A DNA stretch of 64,000 bases from Paraburkholderia sp. PGU19 (GCF_013426915.1 NZ_AP023182.1:248001-312000); one strand, 5' to 3'. Positions 36,805 to 45,344 are shown, counted from the first letter of the stretch. A program made the numbers and translations. Notes: a model not told the origin generated them from the letters alone.

Positions 36805-39761
36805 GCTGTCTCCTTCCTCGGCGCGGCAGCCTTGGTTGTTACGGCGTCCTTTTGACGCTCGCTCTCAGGGTCATAGAACGGTGTTGGCACCACCGTCGCG
36901 GGCACCATCCGGCCGCCGCTCGCGCGGAAGCTGATGCGCGTGCCGGGCTCGGCCTGCCCGGGCCGCACGAACGCAAGGCCGATCGTTTTTTGCAGCGTCG
37001 CGCTCCACGCGACACTCGTGACGCGGCCCGCTATCTCGCCGCGTTCGATCACGAGATGACACTCGCGCAGACCGGCATCGCGCACGCCCGCATCGAGTGC
37101 GAAACCGACCAGACGCTGTTTGGCAGGCAGCTTGTCGATGATCTGCAGGCTGCGCTTGCCGACGAAGAACGGCTTGTCCATCTTCACGGCCCACTCCATG
37201 CCGGCGTCGCGCGGTGTCGTCAGACCGTCGGTGTCCTGGCTCACGATTACGTGTCCCTTTTCGAGCCGCAACAGACGCTGCGCTTCGACGCCGAACGGGC
37301 GAATGCCGTGTTCATGACCCGCTTCGAGCAGCGTGCGCCACAGCGCCGCGCCGTACTCGGCGGGAATATGGATTTCGTATCCCCATTCGCCGACGAAACC
37401 CACCCGCATCAGACGCGCAGGCACGCGGTTCTGACCGAGGGCGATGCCCGTCACGCGCACGCCGAGGTATGGGAAGGCCGCCGGCGACAGATCGAGATCA
37501 ACGAGCTTGCCAAGCACGGCGCGCGATGCGGGCCCCGCGAGGTTCACCGCGGCGAACGCGCCCGTCACGTTGACGATGCCGCAGTCGAGCCGCCAGATCG
37601 TGTTGAGCCGCGACAGCTCGCGATAGATAGCCGCCGCGCCCGACGTCGTGGTCGTGAAGTAAAAGTGGTCGTCGGCGAGACGCGCGATCACGCCATCGTC
37701 GATCACCACGCCCGACTCATCGCACATCACGGCGTAGCGGGTCATGCCAGGCTTCAGGCCCGCGTACTTCGACACGTACACGCGTTCGAGGAACTCCGCG
37801 GCCTGCGGACCGCGCACTTCGATCTTGCCGAGCGTGCCCACGTCGATGATGCCCACGCCGTTGCGCACGGCGAGCGCCTCTTCCTCGATGCAGACCGCGC
37901 GTTCCTTGCCCGCGACCGCGTAGTACTCAGGGCGCTGCCAGACGCCCGCCGGCATCCACACTGCGCCGAGCAACTGATGCTGCGCGTGCAGCGGCGTGCG
38001 CCGTTCCGGGTTGAAGCCACGCCCGGCCAGATGCGACATCGGCACGGGATGAAAGAACGGCCGCGCCGTCGTCGTGCCGACCTCCTGAGGCTCCTTGCCC
38101 GTCAGCCGCGCGAGGATGCGCAGGCCATTCATGTTCGAATGCTTGCCCTGGCTCGGCCCCATGCCGTTGGTCGAGAAGCGCTTCAACAGTTCGATGTTGT
38201 CGAAGCCTTCCTGCACCGCGTTTTCGAAGTCTTTCAGTTGCAGGTCTTCGTCGAAATCGACGAAGTTCTTGCCGGATGCATGGCCCACGATCGGCCACGG
38301 ATGCGATGGCGATTCCCGTTCCACGAGACGCAGTTGCGCTGCGCCGCTTGCCTTGCCGTTGCCGGTATGTGCTGCCGCCTGCGCGCCTGCGCGCGCGCCG
38401 TCACGCAGCTTGCTGTCGAGCGTGTACACGCCGTTCACGCGGCCGCATGCGAACACACCCGGCGGCAATTGCTCCGGCACGAACTGCTGCACATCGTGAT
38501 CGAAGTGCATCTTCGTGCCCGCCTGGTACAGCAGATTCGCGGCAGGCGACCAGCCGACGCTCATCAGCAGCGTGTCGCATTCGATCAGCCGGGTCGTTGC
38601 CGTCGAATAGCTCAGGCCAGTGTTCGTCGAAAACGCGCCGACGCGCACGCCCGTCAGCCGCTCGCCCGATCGATCCGGCACGGCCTCGACGACACAGCTC
38701 GAAGTCAGTACACCCACGCCCTTCGCCCTGAGATCGCGTTCGAGGTCATCGCTCGCATGCGAGGCGCGCAGATCCACCACGGCAACGACTTCGATACCAC
38801 GCGTCAGCATGTCGAGCGCCGCGCGGTAGCCGTCGGCATTGGCGGCGAGCACGACGGCCCGCTTGCCGGGCGCAACGGCATAACGATAGGCAAGGCGCTG
38901 CGCCGCCGACGCCAGCATCACGCCCGGCAGGTCGTTGTTGCGAAACACGGCGGGTTGCTCGAACGCGCCACTCGCGACGATCACCGCTTTCGCGCGCATC
39001 TTCGTGATACACGTCGCGTTTACGAGCGGCACCCACAGGTCCGCGTAATAGGCTGCCGCGAGCGTGCCCGTCATCACGCGGATACGCGGATGGCCGAGCA
39101 CGGCGTTCTCCAGTTCACGGATCGTGTCGAAGCGCTGCTCGTCGCCGCCCAGCTGATAACCACCGCTGCCGCCGATACGCGCGTTCTCGTCGACGATCAC
39201 GACGTCAGCGCCTTCCCCGGCGGCCGCGAGCGCCGCCGACAAACCGGAGGGACCGGCCCCGATCACCAGCACGTCGCAAAAGCCATATCGCTTCGGTGTG
39301 CGGATGTGCGGCGCGTCGAAATCGACCTTGCCGAGACCCGTCATCGTGCGGAACATGCGCTCCCAGCGCGGGAACCAGCGCTTGCTATAAAACGCCTTGT
39401 AGTAGAAGCCCACGGGCAGGAACGCCGCGAGCTTGCCGACGACGCGCGCACGATCGCCTTCCACGCCGCCGAACGTATTCACCGAATACCAGTTGCCGCC
39501 CGGCGTCAACGCGGTCACATCGGCGCGCACGTTGAGCCGTACGCCGTCCTGCAGCATCACATTGACATCGTGATTGGCGAGCGAAAGGACGCCACGCGGG
39601 CGGTGATACTTGAAGCTGCGGCCGAGCACACGCACGCCCGAAGCCCACAGTGCGCTCGAGATCGTGTCGCCGATGAGGCCGCTGTATTGCTTGCCTTCAT
39701 ACGAGAAATCGATGCGTGTATCGCGCTCGATCCATTCGCCGCGGTGAGGAGTCAGACGCAT
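36801..39761 (-). CDS. mgdC: N-methylglutamate dehydrogenase subunit C (SoxA-like)
   Basis: A 986-residue subunit like sarcosine oxidase alpha. Residues about 10-110 form a ferredoxin-like domain without Fe-S cysteines, about 160-480 an NAD/FAD-type nucleotide-binding domain (VLVIGAGPSGLSAALAAAGE), and about 600-970 an aminomethyltransferase-like folate domain. The folate domain captures the methyl carbon as methylene-H4F. It abuts mgdB with no spacer and overlaps mgdD by 4 bases. I favour N-methylglutamate over sarcosine as substrate because gmaS and mgsABC follow. Confidence 0.86.
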   Translation of the reverse strand: MRLTPHRGEWIERDTRIDFSYEGKQYSGLIGDTISSALWASGVRVLGRSFKYHRPRGVLSLANHDVNVMLQDGVRLNVRADVTALTPGGNWYSVNTFGGVEGDRARVVGKLAAFLPVGFYYKAFYSKRWFPRWERMFRTMTGLGKVDFDAPHIRTPKRYGFCDVLVIGAGPSGLSAALAAAGEGADVVIVDENARIGGSGGYQLGGDEQRFDTIRELENAVLGHPRIRVMTGTLAAAYYADLWVPLVNATCITKMRAKAVIVASGAFEQPAVFRNNDLPGVMLASAAQRLAYRYAVAPGKRAVVLAANADGYRAALDMLTRGIEVVAVVDLRASHASDDLERDLRAKGVGVLTSSCVVEAVPDRSGERLTGVRVGAFSTNTGLSYSTATTRLIECDTLLMSVGWSPAANLLYQAGTKMHFDHDVQQFVPEQLPPGVFACGRVNGVYTLDSKLRDGARAGAQAAAHTGNGKASGAAQLRLVERESPSHPWPIVGHASGKNFVDFDEDLQLKDFENAVQEGFDNIELLKRFSTNGMGPSQGKHSNMNGLRILARLTGKEPQEVGTTTARPFFHPVPMSHLAGRGFNPERRTPLHAQHQLLGAVWMPAGVWQRPEYYAVAGKERAVCIEEEALAVRNGVGIIDVGTLGKIEVRGPQAAEFLERVYVSKYAGLKPGMTRYAVMCDESGVVIDDGVIARLADDHFYFTTTTSGAAAIYRELSRLNTIWRLDCGIVNVTGAFAAVNLAGPASRAVLGKLVDLDLSPAAFPYLGVRVTGIALGQNRVPARLMRVGFVGEWGYEIHIPAEYGAALWRTLLEAGHEHGIRPFGVEAQRLLRLEKGHVIVSQDTDGLTTPRDAGMEWAVKMDKPFFVGKRSLQIIDKLPAKQRLVGFALDAGVRDAGLRECHLVIERGEIAGRVTSVAWSATLQKTIGLAFVRPGQAEPGTRISFRASGGRMVPATVVPTPFYDPESERQKDAVTTKAAAPRKETA

Positions 39762-40019
39762 TCAGGCCTCCTCGCCAGCAAGCCACGTGCGCAGCACGAG
39801 ATCTTTTGCGGTGTCGCGCTCGGCAATGAACCAGGTGTTGCTCGGCGTATGGCACCACCACTCCTGCTTCACGCCCGGCGCGCCGTTGCGGCAGAACACA
39901 TAGTCAGCCCATTGAGCATCGCTCGCCTGGGTCGGATCAGGCTCGTGACGAATCTCGCCCCAGTAGGCGAACTCCGACACCGGCCGCGCGCCATTTACCG
40001 GACAGGTCATGATTTTCAT
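39762..40019 (-). CDS. mgdB: N-methylglutamate dehydrogenase subunit B (SoxD-like)
   Basis: An 85-residue small subunit. In sarcosine oxidase delta a zinc is held by a Cys-x2-Cys pair near the start and a later His-x3-Cys pair. Here Cys6 remains but the second position is Asn9 (TCPVNG), and in EWWCHTPSNTWF the later Cys position is also Asn. Two of four ligands are therefore gone, which as far as I recall fits the N-methylglutamate dehydrogenase subtype. An aggag-type ribosome site is present. Confidence 0.83.
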   Translation of the reverse strand: MKIMTCPVNGARPVSEFAYWGEIRHEPDPTQASDAQWADYVFCRNGAPGVKQEWWCHTPSNTWFIAERDTAKDLVLRTWLAGEEA

Positions 40020-40033
40020 CGTCGTTCTCCTGG

Positions 40034-41275
40034 TCAGTGGCCAACGGATGCCGCGCCCTTTTCGCCCGTGAGCGAGAAGCGGCGGAACCGGTCGAGCGAG
40101 AAGCTCTCGATGAGCGGATGCGTGGTGTCGTTGGCGACCGTGTGGGACATCGTCTTGCCGCACACAGGCGTGGCCTTGAAACCCCAGGTGCCCCAGCCCG
40201 AATCCAGATAAAAGCCTTCGACAGGCGTCTTGCCCATGATCGGCGCGAAGTCGGGTGTCATGTCGGCCATCCCCGCCCATTGGCGCATCACCTTGGCCTG
40301 CGACAGGAAAGGGAACATCTCGAGCATGTGCGAGGTGAGTCCTTCGACGAAGTCGAGTGTCGAGCGTGTCGAATGCAGTTCGTAGGGATCGAGCGAAGCG
40401 CCCATCACGAGTTCGCCTCGCGCCGACTGGCTGATATAGACGTGCAGGCTGCCCGAGACAAGAATCGGATCGAGCCACGGCTTGAGCGGCTCGCTCACCA
40501 TCGCCTGAAGCGGATGAATGTAGATAGGTGTGCGCAGGCCGACCATGTCCGTCACGCGGGGCGTCGAGCCTGCCACCGCGCACAGCACCTTGTTCGTCGA
40601 GATATAGCCGCGCGAAGTCTTCACGCCCTTGACCTTGCCGCCCACCACGTCGATGCCGAGCACCTCGGTCTGCTGATGGATTTCGACGCCGCGCTGGTCC
40701 GCGCCCCGCCCGTAACCCCAGGCAACGGCATCGTGCCGCGCGACCGCGCCCGGCGCGTGATAGAGCGCGCCCATGATGGGCGCGACGCCGCCGCACGAAA
40801 TGTCAATCATCGGCGCGGCCTTTTTCACCTCGTTCGGACCCACGACCTCGGAGTCCACCCCGTAGTGCTTGTTGACCTCCGCGCGCCAGCGCATCGTGCG
40901 CATCGCCGAATCGGTATGGGCGAGCGTGTAGTGACCGCGCGTCGAATAGAACAGGTTGAGGTCGAAGTCCTGCGACAGGTCCTGCCACAGCTTCACCGAC
41001 TCGTCATAGAACTGCACGCCCTCGGGCGTCAGGTAGTTCGAGCGGATGATCGTGGTGTTACGCCCGGTATTACCTCCTCCGATATACCCCTTCTCCAGCA
41101 CGGCCACATTCGTGATGCCGTGCTCTTTCGCGAGATAGTAGGCCGACGCGAGACCGTGACCCCCAGCGCCGATGATCACAACGTCATATGAACGACGCAA
41201 AGTGTCGTGTCTCGTGAACATCCTCGGTTCGGGATGTTTCTTTGAGAGAGCGAAGCGGACGAGACGCCATGGCAT
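40034..41275 (-). CDS. mgdA: N-methylglutamate dehydrogenase subunit A (SoxB-like, catalytic)
   Basis: A 413-residue flavoprotein of the glycine/sarcosine oxidase DAO family. The FAD loop GAGGHG is at 36-41 and GGNTGRNTTIIRSNY near 67-81 is typical of SoxB. His181 in VARHDAVAWG is in the place of the covalent-FMN histidine of heterotetrameric sarcosine oxidase. It should oxidise N-methylglutamate, releasing glutamate and passing the methylene group to the folate domain of MgdC. It follows purU by 69 bases and precedes mgdB by 14. Confidence 0.86.
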   Translation of the reverse strand: MPWRLVRFALSKKHPEPRMFTRHDTLRRSYDVVIIGAGGHGLASAYYLAKEHGITNVAVLEKGYIGGGNTGRNTTIIRSNYLTPEGVQFYDESVKLWQDLSQDFDLNLFYSTRGHYTLAHTDSAMRTMRWRAEVNKHYGVDSEVVGPNEVKKAAPMIDISCGGVAPIMGALYHAPGAVARHDAVAWGYGRGADQRGVEIHQQTEVLGIDVVGGKVKGVKTSRGYISTNKVLCAVAGSTPRVTDMVGLRTPIYIHPLQAMVSEPLKPWLDPILVSGSLHVYISQSARGELVMGASLDPYELHSTRSTLDFVEGLTSHMLEMFPFLSQAKVMRQWAGMADMTPDFAPIMGKTPVEGFYLDSGWGTWGFKATPVCGKTMSHTVANDTTHPLIESFSLDRFRRFSLTGEKGAASVGH

Positions 41276-41344
41276 AAAACGCTCCTTTGGCCAGCCCCGC
41301 CAGGGGCGGCTTAACGACCTGTTCGATGGAAGACGGCTGCGCGA

Positions 41345-42208
41345 TTACCGCAGCACGATGGTCTTGTTGCCGTGGATCAGCACGCGATCCTCGAGGTGAT
41401 AACGCAAGCCTCGGGCCAATACCGCCTTCTCGATGTCGCGGCCCAGGCGCACGAGGTCATCCGGGCGGTCCGAGTGGCGTATGCGAATCACGTCCTGCTC
41501 GATGATCGGCCCCTGGTCGAGCTCTTCCGTCACGTAGTGGCAGGTCGCGCCCGTCAGCTTCACGCCGCGCCCGTAGGCCTGGTGATACGGCTTCGCGCCA
41601 ACGAAGCTCGGCAGGAACGAATGGTGGATGTTGATGATTCGCCCCGGATAGGCCGCGCACAACTTCGGCGAAAGAACCTGCATGTAACGCGCGAGCACCA
41701 TTGTGTCGGCGCGTGCGTCCTCGAACAGCCGTTGCACCTCGTCATAAGCCTGCGCCTTGTTGTCGGGCGTAACGGGCACGTGATGGAACGGAATGCCATG
41801 CCATTCGACAAAGCTGCGCCATGTGTCGTGGTTCGAGATCACGCACGGAATCTCGATGTCGAGTTCGCCCGCTTTCCAGCGCGCGAGCAGGTCGTAGAGA
41901 CAGTGCTCGAGCTTCGACACGAGTATCACGACCCGCTTCTTGACTGAGTTGTCAGAGATCTTCCAGTCCATCGCAAACTCTCTCGCGATGTGGGCGAAGC
42001 GATCCCGGAACCCGTTGATGCCGAAGGGCAGCGACTCCGCGACGATCTCGTGGCGCATGAAGAAGCGCTTCTCGATTTCGTCGGCATGATGGGTGGCCTC
42101 GATGATCCACGCCCGATGCTCGGCAAGGAATGTGCTTACAGCAGACACAATCCCGATGCGATCGGGGCAGGACAGGGTCAGCGTGAATCGGTGCGAATTG
42201 GAGGACAT
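41345..42208 (-). CDS. purU: formyltetrahydrofolate deformylase
   Basis: A 287-residue PurU: an N-terminal ACT domain (about residues 5-85) and a GART-like hydrolase domain with the INIHHSFLPSF and LDQGPII motifs that carry the catalytic Asn, His and Asp. It releases formate from 10-formyl-H4F. Here it heads the methylamine operon, where it can drain C1 units from MgdABCD through FolD to formate. ATG 42220 would add four residues; 42208 has the more usual N-terminus. Its own promoter and an adjacent palindrome lie just upstream. Confidence 0.9.
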   Translation of the reverse strand: MSSNSHRFTLTLSCPDRIGIVSAVSTFLAEHRAWIIEATHHADEIEKRFFMRHEIVAESLPFGINGFRDRFAHIAREFAMDWKISDNSVKKRVVILVSKLEHCLYDLLARWKAGELDIEIPCVISNHDTWRSFVEWHGIPFHHVPVTPDNKAQAYDEVQRLFEDARADTMVLARYMQVLSPKLCAAYPGRIINIHHSFLPSFVGAKPYHQAYGRGVKLTGATCHYVTEELDQGPIIEQDVIRIRHSDRPDDLVRLGRDIEKAVLARGLRYHLEDRVLIHGNKTIVLR

Positions 42209-42247
42209 GGTGTTGTGCATTGATTCGAAGAGGAACCATTGGTGACA

Positions 42248-42276
42248 ACAGTAGCCAGCCGAAACTTGCGTGTCAA
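42248..42276 (-). promoter_or_regulatory. candidate sigma70 promoter of the purU-mgd-gmaS-mgs operon
   Basis: On the minus strand a consensus -35 TTGACA (plus-strand positions 42271-42276) is followed after exactly 17 bases by TACTGT (42248-42253) as -10. A second TTGACA directly precedes the first (42277-42282). Transcription would start near 42241, giving a leader of 20-30 bases before purU. Confidence 0.6.
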
Positions 42277-42291
42277 TGTCAATAAACTTTT

Positions 42292-42306
42292 TTTCCTGTC
42301 AGGAAA
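42292..42306. promoter_or_regulatory. perfect palindrome upstream of the purU promoter (operator candidate)
   Basis: TTTCCTG-T-CAGGAAA is a perfect 15-base dyad. It ends about 10 bases upstream of the outer TTGACA of the purU promoter, where an activator or roadblock repressor would bind. The XRE-cupin regulator encoded 210 bases away on the same strand is the obvious candidate to bind it. Found by eye; binding not shown. Confidence 0.5.
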
Positions 42307-42518
42307 CACCCGTACACCTTCGGGAGTAACGCCAGGCGCGTATCACCTGAATGCCCAGGCGATGGCCGCAACACTCCCTGCACGTATCTGCATGTCGATG
42401 AAATTGACGGGGAGGCAACGTCTTTCGAGGACGGTTGCGAGGCGGGGAATCGATAGCGCAATCGGCGCGCATGGATGCGCGCGCAGCTATCGCGAGGTTT
42501 GCCCGGTCAGACGGGCGT

Positions 42519-43163
42519 TCAGGTATCCAGGTCCGGCGACTGGCCGTACATGATCACGGTGATGAAGCGGATCGGCAGCTTGATCAAGCGCTCGGGGCCA
42601 TGCGCGACGGAGCCACGAAACGTCAGCGCGTCGCCGGGCTGCAGCAGATAGCTGCGATTGCCATGGCGATATTCCATCTTGCCTTGCAGCATGTAGATGA
42701 ACTCTGTGCCGGGATGCTCGAAGGTCGGGAACACCTCGGCTTCATCGTCCATGGTGATGAGAAACGGCTCGAACAGCTTGACGGGCCCCTGGTCATAGGC
42801 CAGCAGATGATAGGTATGTCCCTTCGTGGTGCCGCGCCGCACGACCTCCATGCCTTTGCCGGACTTGACGTGCTGCGCATTGCCCTCGCGATGCTCGAAG
42901 TTCTTGAACATCGCGGAAATCGAAATGCCCAGTGCGCGCGCAATGCTCACGATCGAATCGAGGCTGGTCGACACCTGCCCGTTCTCGATCTTCGACACCA
43001 TGCTTCGCGACAGGCCGCTTTGCTCGGCCAGGTCGGCAATCGTCAGCCCCTGATTCGTACGGTGTTCTTTGACGACCTTGCCCAGGAATGACTCAATCGA
43101 CCTTCCATCGCCCAACTCGTCCACGGGACCGCTGGGCAGTTCGTCGTTTATCTCGCTCTTCAT
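42519..43163 (-). CDS. XRE-family regulator with C-terminal cupin domain
   Basis: A 214-residue regulator: an XRE helix-turn-helix at about residues 30-85 (TIADLAEQSGLSRSMVSKIENG) and a cupin_2 domain at about 140-205 (PGTEFIYMLQGKMEYR, LQPGDALTF) for sensing a small molecule. XRE-cupin proteins often control amine, amino-acid or polyamine use. It lies directly upstream of the purU-mgd-mgs operon on the same strand with about 300 bases between, so it probably controls that operon. The effector is unknown; methylamine, glutamate derivatives or sarcosine are guesses. Confidence 0.83.
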   Translation of the reverse strand: MKSEINDELPSGPVDELGDGRSIESFLGKVVKEHRTNQGLTIADLAEQSGLSRSMVSKIENGQVSTSLDSIVSIARALGISISAMFKNFEHREGNAQHVKSGKGMEVVRRGTTKGHTYHLLAYDQGPVKLFEPFLITMDDEAEVFPTFEHPGTEFIYMLQGKMEYRHGNRSYLLQPGDALTFRGSVAHGPERLIKLPIRFITVIMYGQSPDLDT

Positions 43164-43273
43164 CGCTCGGCTCTACACTTGACTATCGACTATCGGCAAC
43201 GGGATGCGCGGCACGTCCGTGTCGCGGGGGTCCCGCAGTGCGAATAGTATCAGTGGCTGACGAGGAAGAGGAC

Positions 43274-43933
43274 TCACGCCCGCGGCGGATTGCGGCGCGC
43301 GTGGCGCTCGTGATGCCACACGACGGCTTCGACCCTGGAATGAAGATCCAGTTTGTGCAGCAGATGTTTGACGTGCACCTTCACAGTCCCGACGCTGATA
43401 TCGAGCTTTCGGGCAATCTCCTTGTTGCATAGCCCTTCCACCAGATAGTCCAGTACCTCCTGCTCACGCCCGGAAAGGCCCGACTCGTTGGCGGGGAGCG
43501 ACTGCCCGGCGGACAGTGCATGAAACAGCTTGCCCGTGATCGCCTCGCTGAGCACGGCCGTTCCCTGCAGCGCCTTCTGCAAATTGATGCACAGTTCTTC
43601 CGGCTCCATGTCCTTGAGCAGATAGCCGCTTGCGCCGGCGCGTAGTGCGGCCACCACATCGCGTTCGTTGTCCGACACTGTCAACATCAGAAAGCGGGCG
43701 TCGACGTTGTGCTGTTTCATCATCTCGAGCGTCTCGATACCGCTCATTTCCGGCATGTTGAGGTCGATCAGCACGACGTCGGGCTTGAGCCGGACCGCGA
43801 GGTCGACACCCACACGTCCCGACGACGCTTCGCCGACAACACGAAACGCCGGGTTCATCTGGATCAATTGCGCGACGCCCTTGCGGAACAGCGCGTGATC
43901 GTCGATCAGCAGTACGGTATTGACAGGCTCCAC
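43274..43933 (-). CDS. NarL/FixJ-family response regulator
   Basis: A 219-residue two-component regulator: a receiver domain with phospho-acceptor Asp57 (VVLIDLNMPE) and the conserved Lys107 (GYLLKDME), and a LuxR-type helix-turn-helix at about 155-210 (LSGREQEVLDYLVEGLCNKEIARKL). It resembles NarL, the nitrate/nitrite response regulator. No sensor kinase gene is next to it. Three small genes of unknown function lie upstream on the same strand, the nearest 83 bases away. Confidence 0.87.
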   Translation of the reverse strand: MEPVNTVLLIDDHALFRKGVAQLIQMNPAFRVVGEASSGRVGVDLAVRLKPDVVLIDLNMPEMSGIETLEMMKQHNVDARFLMLTVSDNERDVVAALRAGASGYLLKDMEPEELCINLQKALQGTAVLSEAITGKLFHALSAGQSLPANESGLSGREQEVLDYLVEGLCNKEIARKLDISVGTVKVHVKHLLHKLDLHSRVEAVVWHHERHARRNPPRA

Positions 43934-44016
43934 GTCCTATTCCTCATACCTGGATCGGCCTGAAAACGGCTGGCCGACAGTTTCATCATAGGTCAAGCAC
44001 GGCGGCGCTGCGCGCG

Positions 44017-44262
44017 TCACGCGGCTTTCTGGAAGGCCATTGCCGGGCCCTCGCGGCGGGGCGGAAATACGCGCCACGCGCCATCGGCATGCCGAAAGAA
44101 CATGATGGCGACGGAACACGCCGGCCGCGCCACTTCGACACAGACGTAGCGCCTGTTGCTATCTCGCGTGCGGCTGAACCGGGTCACCCGAAAGGGCGTT
44201 GCCGGAGTCGGCGCCAGCCATTTCTCGACGAGTTCGCGTAAAGACTGTTGCTGCATGTTCAT
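44017..44262 (-). CDS. small hypothetical protein (81 aa)
   Basis: An 81-residue basic protein starting MNMQQQSLRELVEKWLAP, with a predicted N-terminal helix followed by beta-rich sequence (RYVCVEVARPACSVAIMFFR). I do not recognise a family. ATG 44262 is supported by a gaggtga ribosome site. It lies between a 142-residue unknown protein and the NarL-type regulator on the same strand, so the group may be one transcription unit. Confidence 0.6.
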   Translation of the reverse strand: MNMQQQSLRELVEKWLAPTPATPFRVTRFSRTRDSNRRYVCVEVARPACSVAIMFFRHADGAWRVFPPRREGPAMAFQKAA

Positions 44263-44316
44263 GGTCGTCACCTCACTCGCCCGTATATGGTTTCCGTGTT
44301 CCGCCAGCTCTGGCAA

Positions 44317-44745
44317 TCAGGCCGCCGCCTTGACCAGTTCGGCCGACAGGCCAAACTGTCGGGCGATCGACTGAAGCCGCTCATGCCACTCCCATTTGCC
44401 GAACACGTCGTGCACGTTCTGCAACGTGCTGAGCAACTCGATCGTCACAGGATCGTAGACATTGACGTGGGCACGAAGCAGCGCCCGCCTCAGTGCCGCG
44501 ATGCCGACATCCATATAGGCGGGTATCGCGTCCGATGGCGCTTTGCCGATATAGCGGACGGGCACGCCTTCCATTGCAGTCATGTAGTCGCGTGGCTTGA
44601 TGAAGCTTCCAACGGGACACCCGCCGCAATAGCCGCGATATGCACCGCCTCCATGTGGCAGCAGCGCAGCGCGGCCCTGGCCGAAAAGATGGTCGACAGC
44701 GCGGTCGAAGATCTGCTGGTGGGTCAGGAAATTCCGGCTTTCCAT
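44317..44745 (-). CDS. hypothetical protein (142 aa) with CGGC motif
   Basis: A 142-residue soluble protein. Features visible are a GGGAYRGYCGGCPVG segment near residues 32-46 with two close cysteines, which might bind a metal or form a disulfide, and a C-terminal helical half (WEWHERLQSIARQFGLS). I do not recognise the family and assign no function. ATG 44745 is preferred over ATG 44763. It is 54 bases before the 81-residue gene on the same strand. Confidence 0.6.
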   Translation of the reverse strand: MESRNFLTHQQIFDRAVDHLFGQGRAALLPHGGGAYRGYCGGCPVGSFIKPRDYMTAMEGVPVRYIGKAPSDAIPAYMDVGIAALRRALLRAHVNVYDPVTIELLSTLQNVHDVFGKWEWHERLQSIARQFGLSAELVKAAA

Positions 44746-44889
44746 GATGCGGCTCCGCTGCAAGGTATTGACGATTCGTGTCTCTAGTATGGTCCGTCAA
44801 CTGGGCCTTGCAATCTGCCAGAGGGGGCTCCCTCTTTGTGGGTATCCGGCGCCATCAGGGTGGCACGTCGAGACGAATCGCGCGTAGCA

Positions 44890-45036
44890 CTACAGATAAG
44901 AACGCTCGATTTCAGGCAATTCCGTCCACACGTCGAGTGGCGCAAGGTCAGAGGTGACCAACGGGTGCCGGGTGCCATCCAGGTCTGCCTTTAGCGGGAC
45001 ATATCCCGGACGGCTTTTGTTGAGACCGGATGTCAT
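44890..45036 (-). CDS. small hypothetical protein (48 aa)
   Basis: A 48-residue frame with an excellent gggaggt ribosome site seven bases before its ATG, encoding a polar peptide (KSRPGYVPLKADLDGTRHP and a C-terminal LDVWTELPEIERSYL). No family recognised. It is the first frame of the minus-strand group that leads to the NarL-type regulator. The ribosome site and protein-like composition support it; its length does not allow more certainty. Confidence 0.5.
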   Translation of the reverse strand: MTSGLNKSRPGYVPLKADLDGTRHPLVTSDLAPLDVWTELPEIERSYL

Positions 45037-45344
45037 GGCGAGACCTCCCATGTTTTCTGTTGACGAGCGTGGACCGATAGTGCAGCGCGGACGTGAAGCG
45101 GCGCAGCACAACGGGGAAGGTCACTGCCGAAAACAGGATCGCCGGAAAGCGGGGCGACATCAATGCCCCGCGCGAGGTGTAGCGACGGCTAGGCACTACC
45201 TACAGAGTGGTATATCCCCCAGAGGGATTGCCGCGCTTTTGCGCGAAACCGATACTGTCCGCCGACGGAATGCGTATCCTGGGTCTCGCCCGCGAACCGC
45301 CGTGACCGTCGTCGCAAACGTCTTCGATCACAGCATCGCTCCCA
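45037..45344. other. gap without supported gene
   Basis: About 308 bases between the divergent 48-residue gene (minus) and the 97-residue gene (plus). Open frames here are short and without ribosome sites. It should contain promoters for both sides; I see no clear -35/-10 pair. Confidence 0.4.

Noticed and set aside
36792..40211. A 1139-codon open frame on the plus strand across the mgdC-mgdA region, and similarly long antisense frames over fhcA and ppc.
   Set aside because: They mirror genes with strong family matches on the other strand; long antisense frames are expected in high-GC DNA with strong codon bias. Their predicted sequences are Arg/His/Ala-rich without domains.
36130..41275. 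Annotation of the four-subunit enzyme as sarcosine oxidase (soxBDAG).
   Set aside because: The following gmaS and mgsABC genes and the altered MgdB zinc site favour N-methylglutamate dehydrogenase. Sarcosine oxidase stays the main alternative, because purU also accompanies soxBDAG operons.
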